A stretch of DNA of 64,000 nt from Fomes fomentarius (GCA_022606135.1 JABYQN010000005.1:2852001-2916000), one strand, 5' to 3'. Counted from the stretch's first letter, positions 23,119 through 34,877 are shown. The notes: generated by a model from the sequence alone, not told the origin. Translations and numbers: made by a program.

Positions 23119-25178
23119 ATGGCCGACTCTAGTGCCTTTACATTTGTAACTTGGTTCGAGCAACAAAATGGTACACTTGACAAGTCCAGTATGGGTATCG
23201 TCGACTTTTCTGGTCAAGGACGCGGCGCGATCGCGTTGAAGGACATTCCGGTACGTCGGTCTCTGCTCTCCACGTCATTTCGGGTGGGGTGCCATTGCTG
23301 ATCTGTAGCGCGACAGGAAGGTCAAACATTGTTTAGTATCCCGCGAGGCTTGACGCTCTCCACGCGAACGTCCTCGCTTCCGACGCTCATGGGGAGGGGA
23401 TGGAAGGAGCACGAGCTGCATGAGGGATGGGTTGGCCTTATCCTGTGCATGATGTGGGAGGAGAGTAAAGGTGCGGAGTCGAAGTGGTCAGGGTATCTTG
23501 GTATGTCCGCCCCTCCCTCCTGTGCTTGCTAATCCCTGCGCCTGACGAGTCTACGCCTACTCGAAGCCGAGCTACCGGAGAGGTTTGGCACACCGATGTT
23601 CTGGTGCGAAGACGACCTGAAGGAGCTGCAGGGTACTGCTGTGGTAGGTCTGTCCCCTCATCCGATATCGTGCCCTTCATGTCCCAACACGCACGGATGC
23701 TCCCGCAGACAAGATAGGCAGAGACGAAGCCGAACGCGACTATCACGACAAGCTGATACCTGCCGTAAAAGTGAGTACATGTATCCATTATCTCCATCGT
23801 CTACATTCCGCTGACGAGAAATGCGGACAGAGCAGGCCCGACCTCTTCCCTGAAGACAAGCTTGAACGCTATTTCTCCATCGAGCGGTACCATCTGAACG
23901 GGAGCCGCATCCTTTCCCGCAGTTTTACAGTCAAGAAGTGGGAACCCAAAACCACAGTAACAATCGACAGCGAAGACGAAGGCGAGGAGGAAGAGAACGT
24001 CCCTGACGCGAACGAAGATAGCGCAATGGACATTGATCCTCCTACTGCATCGGAAACGGCCCAAGAAGAGCCTACAGCACAACTAGAGCTGGAGGACGCA
24101 GATGAGGACTCGGACGATGACGATGGAGACAGCCCTGCAGATGTGGCGATGGTGCCTATGGCAGATATGCTCAACGCGCGATTCGAGTCTGAAAATGTAT
24201 GCCGCCATGCATAGTTGCGCATTTGCCCGGTTACGTCGCGTCTTTTATACTAACGGCCTGTCTGCAGGCGAAGCTGTTCTACGAGGAGCAGGAGCTGAAG
24301 ATGATGTCCACAAAACCCGTCAAAGCTGGGGAACAGATTGTGCGTTCCACACTTTGCATTCTGCAACTCTGGGCGTAGAGCTGACGCAACCGTGGTGTGT
24401 GTCCAGTGGAATACGTATGGCGACCCGCCAAACTCAGACCTCCTACGGCGATACGGACACGTCGACGTCGTCCCTCTCCGTCCGCCCCTGTCCGGGATGG
24501 GCAACCCAGAAGACGTAGTGGAGGTCCGCGGCGACCTTGTTGTAGACGCCGTATCGAAGACGGTCAAGTACGACCTGCAAGAACGTGTAGACTGGTGGCT
24601 GGAAGAGGCCGACGACGAGTGCGTTATCTGTATCCCTATCCCTCTATCCCTCTCCACGGTCTACGTTGCATTGCAACACACGCTAACCTATACAGTGTAG
24701 TGTATTCGTGTTTAGGTCAGACTGCGAGCTACCAGAGGAGTTCGTCTCTTTTGTGCGCCTGCTGCTGCTCCCGAAGGACGAGTGGACAAAGACGGCGAAG
24801 AAGAGCAAGCTGCCGAAGCCGAAAGTCGACAAGGACTTGCTCGCAGTCGCAATCGACGTTCTCGAGCAACGGTTGAAGGAGTACCCGACTACGCTTGAAG
24901 TACGCGCATACACCGTAGCCGGCTCCCTCGTCCGTAGCTCAACTAACCTCTTCGCCCTGCAGGAAGACGAAAAAGTATTGGATGAGGGCGGAAGCACGGA
25001 ACAGCTGTCTCTGAACAGGAAGCACGCTCTGATCGTCCGTGTGGGCGAGAAGCGGATCCTGCACGGCACGCTCAAGCAACTCCGCGAAAAGGTCGCATTG
25101 CCCAAGAATGACAAGAAACGGGGGCGAGAGGAAGACAAGAGTCGTAGGGGCGGCAAGGGAAAGAAGGCCCGAAAGTGA
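23119..25178 (+). CDS. RKM4: SET-domain protein-lysine methyltransferase (RKM4/SETD6 type)
   Basis: Non-histone SET methyltransferase with a Rubisco-LSMT-like substrate-binding domain. Yeast Rkm4 methylates ribosomal protein L42, so a ribosomal target is the likeliest role. The ATG at 23119 opens MADSSAFTFVTWFEQQNG. SET landmarks are QGRGAIALKDI, GQTLFSIPRGLTLS, MVPMADMLNARF and the cofactor-site motif WNTYGDPPNSDLLRRYGHV. A long acidic insert (EEEENV, DEDSDDDDGDS) precedes the ADMLNA motif, as is common in fungal members. The C-terminal helical domain (LLAVAIDVLEQRLKEYPTT) is followed by a basic tail with KKRGREEDKSRR, a likely nuclear localisation signal. The upstream in-frame TTG at 23074 is not used as the start. 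Confidence 0.9.
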
Positions 25179-25798
25179 CGTGTCTAAATGGTTTGCTCGT
25201 CCCGGCACACTCAAGTCGGGTTTCTCCATTTGCTCGGTGCCAGTACCTCGTGACTTGCAGACACATCTATACGACGGTAGTCGGACTGCGGGACTGGAGG
25301 CACTAATGGAAGCTTTCTTCAATGCACGGCAGAAGGATGACGCTTGTGCAGCGGCTGCACAGTTGCAATTGGTGAAGCTCTCTCTCTGTGGAGAGATGTC
25401 TAGTAGTGGGAGGGTGCAGACAGCGTCAGGTTCCTCAACGACCAGTAGTATCCTATGAGGCTACTCGTGCACTTGTAAAGTGCAAGTACAGACCAAAAAC
25501 GAAAGAAAAAAAAACTTCCAAATGATCTACGGCATACATCCGCGCGGCGGCAGAGTCTACGCTCACGTCTACAGCGGCTCGCAGTACTCCGAGTCCAAGG
25601 ATGTTCGCATACACACCATCGCGAACCGGGGCGTGTCGAAGGGCACGAAATAGTGCGACGCGCAAATGCTTTTTTTCCTTCAAGCTACAGATACATTCCT
25701 GAATATTACACTGACAGTGAGATTATACTGTCACACTTTTATACGTCAAGCAAGAACAGTTGCGACCACAACAAAATTGGCAGGCGTTACTCTGCACT
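25179..25798. other. Convergent intergenic region, no gene seen
   Basis: 620 nt between the ends of the SET gene (+) and the HAM1-like gene (-). No ORF with coding character. It probably carries both 3' untranslated regions; the AT-rich part around 25490-25520 and 25670-25690 suits polyadenylation. Confidence 0.6.
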
Positions 25799-28467
25799 TT
25801 ACCAATCAAAAGCCGAGGTCTGCCATCCGTCCTTAACCCGCTCCTCCTCTGTCTTGCTCTCAACCGTGTCCTTCCAACTCTTTACCTCCCTGACCTTGCC
25901 CTTGACCGTCTCCTTCGCCTGCTCCGCCACGCCTTTCGCGCTAGCCGCCTTGGCCTGCACCTGACCCTCAACAGCCTCGACATCCATGCGGTCCTCGACC
26001 TTGTCAGAGAACGTGCCCTTCGGCCCGCGTTTCTCCCCGCTCAATACCTGCGGCTCCACGCCCATCGCAAACTGCGCACCGCTCGCCTTATCGTCCTTGA
26101 TGATCCCCGTGCCCGTCGCCTTCCACCCAGTGAACAGTCCACCTTCGCCGCTGCGTTGAAAATGCCCAAGCTCGCTCCACACGCCCGCGACGAGGCTGAC
26201 GCCCCTCGGCAAGCCCGTGTCCTCGAACACCTCCGCGCGCCGGCCGACGTCCCACGCGAACGCGTCAACCCAAGCGAGTGCAGCACGGAGCTGCTGCTCG
26301 AGCACCGTCCGCAACGCCTCGCGGAACCGCGCGAGCATGATGGGGCGGAAGACCGATACCAGGATCTGGTGGTTCGACTGGCTGACTGTCAGCTCGATCT
26401 CGTCCGATACCTTCACTTCCACCCGTTGCACGTCCACAAATCCACCCTTCCGCTCGCGTTCCTTCAGACCCTCAGGCGAGTTCGGGATCGCGCGGACGAC
26501 CAAATCCACGTCGATTCCCTGAGGGGGAAGTGTGAACTCGAGCATTCCGTTGAACTCGGCAGGTCCGACGGACGCGGTCTTATCGTAGTAGTAAAACGAC
26601 ACTTCCTTGAGCTGGATCTGCAAGCCCTGAAGGTATATGCGCGTGAGGGAACCGACGGCAGTGTCTGTCTGGCCTACGGAGGGAGCCTTGATGTCGATGT
26701 CGGTGATGTTGCGGATGTATGCGTGGCCCGGGAGGAGTGAAAAGGTTGAAATGTTCAGGTCTTCGAGGACGAATTCGACTTCGTTGTCCTTGAACTCGGT
26801 TCTACGCGCACGTTGAGTATACATGCAAGATCGTGTGGCATAAAGGAGGGTACCTTGGGATAGGAATATCCTTGACGGACGCGACCACCTTGGGGAGGTA
26901 GACGTTGAACACGTCCTGCCAGAGCCATGGCGCCCGCTCCATGAGTGTCTGCGTGCCCGTCTTGGCCGACACGAGTAGACTTTCCTCAATGTCGTTTCCA
27001 AGCTTTACCCTCGCATGCCTGATCGTACACAAGTCCTGGTCCCGATCGATTCCTTGCTGGAATTCCGCAGCCTCGCGTTTTAACGCACCGACATCCTCCT
27101 TCCACTTCCCGCCCTTCTCCGAATCCTTGTCGAGCAATTCTTTCCACTCCTTTTTCAGCTGCTCACGCGTTTCCTGCGCCTCCTCGCTCGGAACATACCC
27201 ACGCTCATCGAGGCTCTTGCGGAGGTGCGCAATGAACGCGTCACACCAGCCACGCACATCCGGATCCTGCTGGATGTCGACGCCGCACAGGCGTAAGGCG
27301 GCGAAGAATCCGTCAAGCGACTTGTCACCTGCGAGCCGCTCAATAAACTGCCGCAGCCCACGGATGGCGGTGATGAGGTGCTTCTCGGGGTAGGGTCGTC
27401 GATGAATGCGTCGAGCGAGGTGACTTGGTTAACATCACCGGCGGTGTCGAGTGAGCGATGGATCCACTTCTGGGCAAGGCCGAAGATGGTGGAAATGGAG
27501 CTATGATATGCTTCGTCACTCTGCGCTCGGTCGCAGATCTAGAGAACAGCACGTCAATATTCATGTGATGGCACCCGGCTGGCGGCAGTATAGAACAGCC
27601 GTGATAAAGCGAAGATGGGTTAAGATGACATACCTTGTAGATCGCGTCCTGAAGCCTCGAAGTGGTCCTGTTCGCAAGATCCTCACCAGTTGCAACCGCA
27701 ACCTGACCGGCACCAATCGCATCAGAGCCCGCTTGCTTGGTCGAATCCATCGCGCGCTCAAACTTGGCCCTTGCATCCGCGTCCTGGGGCTCATCCTGCG
27801 CCTTCCTCTTCACGCCTAGCTCATTCCGCTGGCCCTCCTGCACCTCTTTATTAACCTCACGCAGTGTCTCGGCGGCCTGCTGCGCGCTCGCACCAACGTG
27901 ATCTGCAGCATCGGCGAGGGCAAGGCGCATGAATGACGCAAAATCATGGAATACAGAACGGCCTTCTTGGGAGAGGTTGTCCCAGAGGACAGACACGAGG
28001 GTGCGGAGGGAGCGCGCAAGTGCGCGGGCATCGGCGGTTGCCTGATCGGTGTCGACGTCCATGCCAGAGGTAGAGGTATTCGAGAGATCGGCTTCGGAGA
28101 GGTGCCAAAGAGATTCTTGGATAACGTTATCATCTGATGAGGGGTATGGTCAGTAACCACAGCCAAGGGGTAGTAACGAGGGATTCAATGCAAGGCAGCT
28201 CGCCAGACGCGCGATTTGCGACAACGAAGGGGAGGAGGGCAGGCACGCACCATTTTTGTGCTCGCCCAGCTTCTTGTATGCTGAGAGCAAGTTGCGGACA
28301 TCATCTTGCAGCTTCTTGCCTTGCGCGCTAAGCTCTCCAACGTCGGTCGAAGGCTCGTTGGTCAAGAAGGGAGAAGAGAGCGCGCGGTCGATGGCGGCGG
28401 AGATCTGGTTTTGTGATGGGAGCTTGCCAGCGTTGAACGCGGCGACGACAGAAGATGACTTGTCCAT
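25799..28467 (-). CDS. HAM1-like protein (HAM1_N plus HAM1_C/DUF4449 domains)
   Basis: Large fungal protein of unknown biochemical role; the domains are described as related to lipid-binding BPI/TULIP folds. The ATG at 28467 opens MDKSSSVVAAFNAGKLPSQN, followed by helical N-terminal exons (ALARSLRTLVSVLWDNLSQ, FHDFASFMRLALADAADHVG). A long C-terminal exon contains LTVSQSNHQILVSVFRPIML, FREALRTVLEQQLRAALAW and an amphipathic Lys/Ala/Glu tail (AKGVAEQAKETVKGKVREVK) ending DGWQTSAFDW, which is characteristic of the DUF4449 end. Segments such as FVLEDLNISTFSLLPGHAYI look like the beta-rich part. No signal peptide or transmembrane segment is seen. Membrane or lipid association is inference. Confidence 0.85.
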
Positions 28468-29465
28468 GATAGCAGCCGTGAATGTAGTCGTGGTCGTAGT
28501 CGTGAGATGAGGTGAGATGAGAGAAAGAAGTGAGGGATTGGGAGCAACGACGGAGGGCTATATAGCTCCTTCAAGTTGCGGGTGGTGACGCAGGGGACGT
28601 TGTGGAGCATGTCAAGCTAGTGGAACTCAACGTCATCCATTTTTCGGTCGACGGATAAGGCTGGTGGGAGCGGATGACGGTGGTGACGACTAACCTCACT
28701 GTTGAGAACCAGAACGCTCGCGTGTATATGCTCCAATCAAGCGCTCATGCACCCATACGCACCCATACCGCCAGCTGCGGGGACGGAAGATTCCTTGATG
28801 CGCTGGGAGTGGTATATATGTATACACAGCGCGGCCAACGATGAACGCCTTCGGCACAGGTGAAAAAATTCGCGGGATGTCAGCTGGCAGCCGGCGGACA
28901 GAGGCAGGAATAGTATGGCCGAATTTTGCACCGTGGAGGAAGCAGTAAGCCGCGTACCGACATGAGTATTCTATAGGAGATACGTGGAGTTCAGGTTCGT
29001 GTCGTACAATCTTACTTTGTGGATTGTCGTCGACCGGCTACTTACAGAGCTCGCCGGTGCGGTCCGCCCGACCGCTCGGAGTCACGGATGACAATCTGTA
29101 GACCCTCGGATTGAGCACGTTGTACTACGACATTGTTACATACAAGCGGCCCACTGACCTTGCGCTGTTCATGATTTATGGTGCCGCACGGGAAGAAGAG
29201 GAAAGGTTGGACATGATGGTCTCTCGCGATTCTGATTCGGAGGTTGCCGAGTGTTGCGCACGTAAGCCTCCTTACTTATGTCACCTCAGACTGCCACCGC
29301 GACCATCTTACAATCATCCTCCTCTTCCTCAAGTCGCATAGCGATTGCGCTCTGTCTTTATGGCTGGCCAATGCCAGCTTCATAACGGCTAGTCCGACGA
29401 ACTGCTGACGTTGGCAGATTCCGAATGATAAAAAAAGAGTATATAGGTAAGAGGCCATAACAATG
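28468..29465. other. Intergenic region, no gene seen
   Basis: About 1 kb between the promoter of the HAM1-like gene and the 3' end of the first BTB gene, both on the minus strand. Short frames at 28737-28931 and 29111-29341 lack splice partners and recognisable domains. Confidence 0.5.
28558..28565 (-). promoter_or_regulatory. TATA-like element of the HAM1-like gene
   Basis: Palindromic CTATATAG about 90 nt upstream of the ATG at 28467, a plausible TATA position. Confidence 0.45.
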
Positions 29466-31163
29466 TCAAACATACAATTGCAGCAATCCGTCCAGCTGTG
29501 TCCACCAGTGGGCCTTGGCCATTTGCCAGACCCGCAAGCGTTCCTCGAGGCAGGCTTGGCACCAGTGCTTGCTAAGTTGCTCCCGTCTTGCCTGGAGCAG
29601 CGTCACCGCTCCAATCGGGTCATTTGACGCATCCTCCACCTCGTCTTTCCAGAACAGATACCAGTTTGCCTTCCGATGACGGTCCTTCGTATAGCAACAC
29701 CACTCCCGCTCATCCCTTTGCGCCTTGTGCAAAATACACTGCGACACCACCTTCTCTCCCCCTCCATCTTCATTAGCGTACCCCTCCGTGCCAGGGGGTA
29801 TCGCGCTCAGCGTCCGCCATTCCTTCTGCAACCACTGCCTCGCGCTCAGGAGCTTGAACAGGTCCATGTCGTTCAGCGTCGTCAACGTCTTACGCCTTTC
29901 CCCCACGTCCCCCGACGACAAGAGGTGCTCCCAAAAGTTCTTGTTTCCGATGATCTGGTACGCCGCGCATTTGACCATCTCCGGAATTCTGCACCGGCGC
30001 GCGACGTTGAGCATCTGCATCCCCGTGAACGCGCTGTGCTCGCGCATTTGCGGAGGCACTTCCGCAGGGAACCGAGCGCAGAGGTCCGCTCGTATGGGCG
30101 CGAAGATAGCATTGCAGCCCAGCGCACACGAAGTTAGTGCGAGCATAGCTACCCTCTCCATGTCCAGTGTGGACGGGTCGACCCTGATGGAGTCGTTGGA
30201 TGGTGCATAGACAAAGGCAAAGTCGGTCAGTGCGCAAAACCATGAGGGCTGCATGCGTCGCAATGAAGGACGTACAACGGAGTGTTCAGACATTCCAGCA
30301 ACATCTCGAAGTTTTGCGCAGTGCATACGTCTTCGGGGATCGTATACACCACATGTCCGCCCATCATTTTCAGCTCCACCCTCACGTCTTCCTCTTCGCG
30401 CTCGCAGGTCAAGTCGATTCTCCTACCGCTCAACGACTCAGCAGTAGTAACCCTTTGACCTCCTCGTTGGCCTCCGGTACCAAACAGCGCGGCGAAGTAC
30501 GTGCACTTCTCCGCAAGCTGCATGCGGTACAGTCTGTATAGCGTATCTTGGACGCGAATTACGACGGTGCCGTCGGAATACCAGAACTTTCCAGAGCGTG
30601 GCGGGGCTTCTTGGTCGGGAGAGCAGTAACGGACGGGGTGCCACACCATACTATACCGTCCAATGTCGTTGTCCTGGTCCTGCTGGTCCCGATCCGGGTC
30701 GCAGCCGGCCTCCAGCTCGCCATCAGCCTCGTCCTCACCGTCCTCGTCCGACTGATCGTCCTGTTCTGGTGGACAACCCGTTCTCACTCGCTTCCTTTGT
30801 GGAGAATTCTGCGGAGACGTCACTGGAGATGTGCCGGCCTTCTACGAGCGTCTCAATCAGTTAGGCACCGTGACCATACTCACGAAGCATGAAACTCGAG
30901 ACGCACCCATCCTCTCTTTAAGCCACTCTGTCCCTCACCGCCTCCCCTCGGACCCGCGTCCTCGTGGTCTGTGTGCTTCGAATCAGCCTCTGCAACGCGC
31001 CTTGCGCAGACAAAGTCCACAGTTGGCACTCACTCGAGTCGAGATCGTTGGGCCAGTTGTTCACCCCGGAGTGCACGCTCGACTCCATCGTGCCCGTAGG
31101 ACTCGCAGGAACCTCATCGTCGGAGTAATCGATGGAGGGTTCGCTTGTGGATGGCGTGGCCAT
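29466..31163 (-). CDS. BTB/POZ-domain protein 1
   Basis: Member of the BTB family that is greatly expanded in Agaricomycetes; function unknown. Exon 1 starts at the ATG at 31163 (MATPSTSEPSIDYSDDEVPA) and ends at DLDS before a GTGAGTGCC donor. An intron of about 215 nt joins to exon 2 at MTSPQNSPQRKRVRTG with the phase kept. Exon 2 encodes an acidic linker and the BTB fold (KFWYSDGTVVIRVQDTLYRL, KCTYFAALFG). A further intron (30275-30184) gives NTPLVDPSTLDMERVAML and a helical C-terminal region ending in CLEERLRVWQMAKAHWW. The QRKRVR stretch could be a nuclear signal. The next gene upstream is a paralogue with the same C-terminal Cys/Trp-rich motif. Confidence 0.8.
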
Positions 31164-31641
31164 GTTCGACAAGCGCTACTTGGCAACTTCAAGTCGGTTC
31201 GTTGGATGGGTAGGTAGATGAGGATGAGAGTTGGGAGGGAAAGAATGATAACGACCATTCCTCGCGCGGATCTCCTGGGTTAAATAGTCCAGCGTGAGGA
31301 GTGGCAAGCTTATAATCGTCCTTTGTGTGAACGGCGGCACAGCAGTTGCCACTGCTCGTCGAGTGGCGACCCTCTATGAGCGGCGTGTTTGATGGATTCT
31401 GCCGTGCGGTGCTTTCGAGATCGATAGCAAGTGTACCCATACTAAGCGTAGCCGTTGTTGTTGCGCGGACACCGAAGAAGTCATGCATACGGGGGCCCGA
31501 TTGCGAATACTCCAACATATCTGCCATTAAAGCTACCCTACTCGTGATCGTATCGTATGTTGATTTTCTCGTACAACAGGTTAAGAGGTTCGTGAAGAAA
31601 TCGTAGAAAGCCAAACAGTCGCACAAGTCCTGGCCCACACA
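31164..31641. other. Spacer between the two BTB genes
   Basis: 478 nt holding the promoter of BTB gene 1 and the 3' flank of BTB gene 2. No ORF with coding character was found. Confidence 0.6.
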
Positions 31642-32965
31642 TCAAACGATGGCCACGCCGATCAAGTCGTCCAGGAGTTCCCACCATTCCTGCCTCGCGC
31701 GTCTCCACGCGGCCTTCCTTTCTTCCAAGCAGCTCCAGCACCACGTCTCCTCCAGCTGCTTGCGCTTCCTCCCTCCCCTCCCTCCGTCACGGTCGTCCAG
31801 CAGAAGCCCCAAGTGCGCGAACACGTTCGCAGTACCACACTCCGGCTCGAGCTCCGTCACCATCTGCGCCCTCCAACTGTCGATGCGGCGCGCGCTCTCG
31901 CGCGCCGCGGCCTTCCCCCTGCACATCCGCTTCTGCTTTCCCGCCGTCCCGCCGCGGCGCCCCCCTCCTTGGGACACGCATCGGGACAAGACCTGCCCCC
32001 CCGTCCTGGGCATGACAGTACACCCCGGCGGCTGGAGCGCGAGCGTCCTCCACTTCCTCGTCAGAACGTCGCGTGCGCGGTAGAGCGCGATGACGTCCTG
32101 GTCGGACAGCTGCAGCCTCGACATGCTCACCTGGTGGCTCCGTCGCGCACTCGCACCATGCACGTGTTCCAGCTCCAGCCAGAAGCCGTCGTCCGCGATG
32201 AGATCGTAAAACGCGCGCTTCAGGACGCGCGGGATCCCATGCGCACGCGCGACGGCGATCATGCTGAGCACGTCGTTGTACGTGCGCAGTCTCGTCCACA
32301 GCGACAGCGAGGGCGAGGGCGGCGGAGAACCCGGCGGGGCGCGAGGGGGCTCTTGGTCGGGGTAGTGCCGTGTGCAGAGCTCCTGGACGACTGCCTCGCG
32401 GACCCGCGCGCAGCCGAGATGGTCCGCGACGCGCAGGAGCGCGGCGACGATGCTCTCGATCGTCAGCAATGTGCCGCTGCGCTGTTGCACGCCTTCGCTG
32501 CGTTTTTGTTTTGTTTCCGGTTAGCGTCAATGAGTAGTAGAGAAAGTGAGCAATCACGACTCACGCTCCGAGCGGGCTCTCTGCGATCTGTGCATACAGG
32601 AACAGCTTGAAGTCGTCGGCCCTAGTCCACGGGAGGTGATAGACCTGCTGTCCTTGACAGGTCTCGCCAACGAGCAAGTACAGGAGGTCCTGGAACCTCG
32701 TACAGTGCGGCATCAAGTAAGATGCGCTGTTGATCTTGTAGTACGTCGCCTCTACCCTCAAGATGATGTCGCCCCAGTCGTTGTCCCAGAACTCGAGACA
32801 TCGCGAGGGCACGACCTTCTGTACTGTCTGCGGTCCACCGAGTGCGTGGTAGTGAGCGCTCCACGCGTGGGGAGGCAGGGGTTGCACCTGTTGACCCGTT
32901 GCCGGGTTCCACATAGGATAGGGCATCATCGCGAGGTGAGGGCGTGGAGTGGGATGGTGTTCCAT
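31642..32965 (-). CDS. BTB/POZ-domain protein 2 (tandem paralogue)
   Basis: Second BTB-family gene of the pair, with two exons. Exon 1 runs from the ATG at 32965 and encodes a Pro-rich leader, then CLEFWDNDWGDIILRVEATY and a BTB core (PHCTRFQDLLYLLVGETCQG). A GTGAGT intron of about 75 nt joins to EGVQQRSGTLLTIESIVAAL and a helical region ending WCWSCLEERKAAWRRARQEW, matching the end of BTB protein 1. Exon 2 is very GC-rich and Arg-rich, producing long spurious antisense frames. A TATA box lies only about 10 nt before the ATG, so translation may really begin at Met13 or Met14 (32929 or 32926). Confidence 0.82.
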
Positions 32966-32973
32966 AGTCGAGC

Positions 32974-32985
32974 TTTTTATATATA
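32974..32985 (-). promoter_or_regulatory. TATA box very close to the BTB2 start codon
   Basis: TATATATAAAAA on the minus strand, ending 8 nt before the annotated ATG. If it sets transcription 30 nt or more downstream, the first ATG would not be transcribed and the MMPYP pair would serve as the start. Confidence 0.55.
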
Positions 32986-33353
32986 CATGGCGATCTTGTA
33001 TTCGTCAGTATCAAACGGCGGTTCGATTAACGATGTGAACCATGGGTTGGAATCCATTCCGCCACAGCAGATAACGGTGGTGGCAAAGGCTTGAGTTGTA
33101 CTCTGCGCTGCACAAAAAAAGGACAGCATCCATCCGGTATCGAACACCAAGGCCTAGGGCGGTGACGTCCATGATACATGGCCGGCAATGGCCGACCGTT
33201 CAGTATATCCATTGTGCGCCGCTTTGGGATAAGTGATGAGCGTAAAAGGCCGCCAAATCAAGATAAATCAAGGTCGAACTCACCTTCATCTCCTCCACGG
33301 ACGAAAGACGACGAAAGCCCCATTTCACGGCTCACTGACCATCTACTCAAGAC
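32986..33353. other. Divergent intergenic region
   Basis: About 370 nt between the BTB2 promoter and the small orphan gene. No coding signal was seen. Confidence 0.5.
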
Positions 33354-33871
33354 ATGTCTGCGAACGAGAAGATAAATCGCGATGCTGGAGCGATCAAGGA
33401 CGAATCTGCGCGCAACGAGGAAGCCAGCGAAGAAAAGGCGGCACCAGAAAGTCGTCGCCCAAGCCGCCTCAAGGAGGTTCAGCCCCGCGAGCTGTGTCAG
33501 ATGGAGAACTTCCGAGAGGTTACTTTGACGATCCACGATGCCATCGAAGGTGCGATCTCAACCTCCCGCCTCTCGGGCTGACGATGATGTGCCCCTCCTT
33601 ATTGAATCTCTTTCACCGTGCGCATTGCTGACCATGACGGCGTCACATCAAAACAGCACATAGGAGGCTCTGGGAGGACGCCAAGACGCTACATGGTGAC
33701 GTCAACAACAATACAATCATCATACTCGACTGGCCAGAGGGCTCTGACCACAAGGGTCCGCGAAACCATGGCGCCTTGGTCGACTTCGATATCCCGTACA
33801 CGATCCAGGCGGTGCGCAAGCTTCGGCAGCGGTGGCCGCCCAAGATGGAAATCCCCAGATGGTATCACTGA
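33354..33871 (+). CDS. Small hypothetical protein, two exons
   Basis: Not recognised. The ATG at 33354 opens a charged, probably disordered N-terminus (MSANEKINRDAGAIKDESAR, KAAPESRRPSRLKEVQPREL). A GTGCGA donor after DAIEG joins to AHRRLWEDAKTLHGDVNNNT in the same frame and continues to TIIILDWPEGSD, GALVDFDIPYTIQAVRKLRQ and WPPKMEIPRWYH with a stop at 33871, about 140 residues. The second exon is GC-rich at third positions and keeps one frame open, which supports coding. No signal peptide or membrane segment. It could be a lineage-specific small protein. Confidence 0.55.
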
Positions 33872-34094
33872 GTACTGAGCGCTGAGAGCTGAAGCGATTG
33901 TGTACGAATACATGTACCTACATGACGGTCACAGAAGGAAGCGAGATGGGGGCGGCAACTCACCAGCACGATGCCCGCGTGACAGAGCGTGAGGAAGCGT
34001 GAGCTTGTGTGAGCAGAAGCAACCTTGTAGGATGAGTACATTTATGAACTTCTTTCCCGAGCCTAAGCACACACGAACTTCACATACCTGCATC

Positions 34095-34877
34095 ATGTCT
34101 GCGTCCGAGAAGTTCCCTTCCACCACCAACCGCGGCCTCCTCTTCGTCTGCACAGAGCGCGGCCCCTCCATCTCCGAGGACGAGTTTGAGGAATGGTACA
34201 ATGACGAGCACATCCCGCTTCGTCTCAGCCTCCCGGGCCCGCTCTTCCTCGGGTGCACACGCTGGACCGCGGCAGACGACAAAACACCCACTCACCTCGC
34301 ACTATACGACCTCGCCTCCCCGACCGCGATCCTCGAGCCACCCTACGTCGCACTCTCTACATCCCGCAGCCCACGCGAACTTGACATCCTCGCCAAGCTT
34401 GAGCTCCTCGATCGCCGCGTATACGTCCCGCTCCCAATCCCCGGGTCCGAACACGGAGCGGCGCAGAAGGGCGGATATGACGCGCGCTCGCCGGGGCCAT
34501 ACATCAGCATCGTCGAGCTGACAGTGAAAGACGATCCGGGGGCGGAGGCGGAGCTGAACAAGTGGTACAACGAGGAGCACATCCCGATGCTCATGGAGGT
34601 ACCGGGTTGGGTGCGGAGTCGGCGCTTCGTCGCGAACAGGGTGCTGAGCGTGACGGGGACGAGCGTAGACTCGGACATGCTGGTGCCGCGCGCTGTCCCT
34701 GGAAAGTATATCGCGATACATGAGTGGGGGACGTTGGAAGCATTCGGGACGGAGGCGTTCAAGAGGGCGACGAGTACATCGGGGAGCCTGGCGAAGGTGC
34801 TGGACAGTGGAGTGGTGGTCAAGCATGAGAGGCGGGTCTTCAAGTTCTTCAGAAGCTGGGGAACTTCGGAACTTTGA
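34095..34877 (+). CDS. Double EthD-like dimeric alpha/beta-barrel protein
   Basis: Intronless gene of about 260 residues. Two homologous halves each carry the ferredoxin-like signature: FEEWYNDEHIPLRLSLPG near residue 35 and LNKWYNEEHIPMLMEVPGW near residue 155, followed by predicted beta segments (PTHLALYDLASP; GKYIAIHEWGTLEAF). This fold occurs in EthD-type and antibiotic-monooxygenase-like proteins, often as small-molecule binders or detoxification enzymes; the substrate here is unknown. ATG 34095 (MSASEKFPSTTNRG) is preferred. In-frame ATGs at 34032 and 34044 would add about 20 residues unlike the domain, and the GTG at 33999 is not a credible start. Confidence 0.75.
   Translation: MSASEKFPSTTNRGLLFVCTERGPSISEDEFEEWYNDEHIPLRLSLPGPLFLGCTRWTAADDKTPTHLALYDLASPTAILEPPYVALSTSRSPRELDILAKLELLDRRVYVPLPIPGSEHGAAQKGGYDARSPGPYISIVELTVKDDPGAEAELNKWYNEEHIPMLMEVPGWVRSRRFVANRVLSVTGTSVDSDMLVPRAVPGKYIAIHEWGTLEAFGTEAFKRATSTSGSLAKVLDSGVVVKHERRVFKFFRSWGTSEL

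Noticed and set aside
25760..26740. 326-codon plus-strand ORF
   Set aside because: Antisense shadow of the GC-rich last exon of the HAM1-like gene.
31813..32610. 265-codon plus-strand ORF
   Set aside because: Antisense shadow of the Arg/Ala-rich exon of BTB gene 2.
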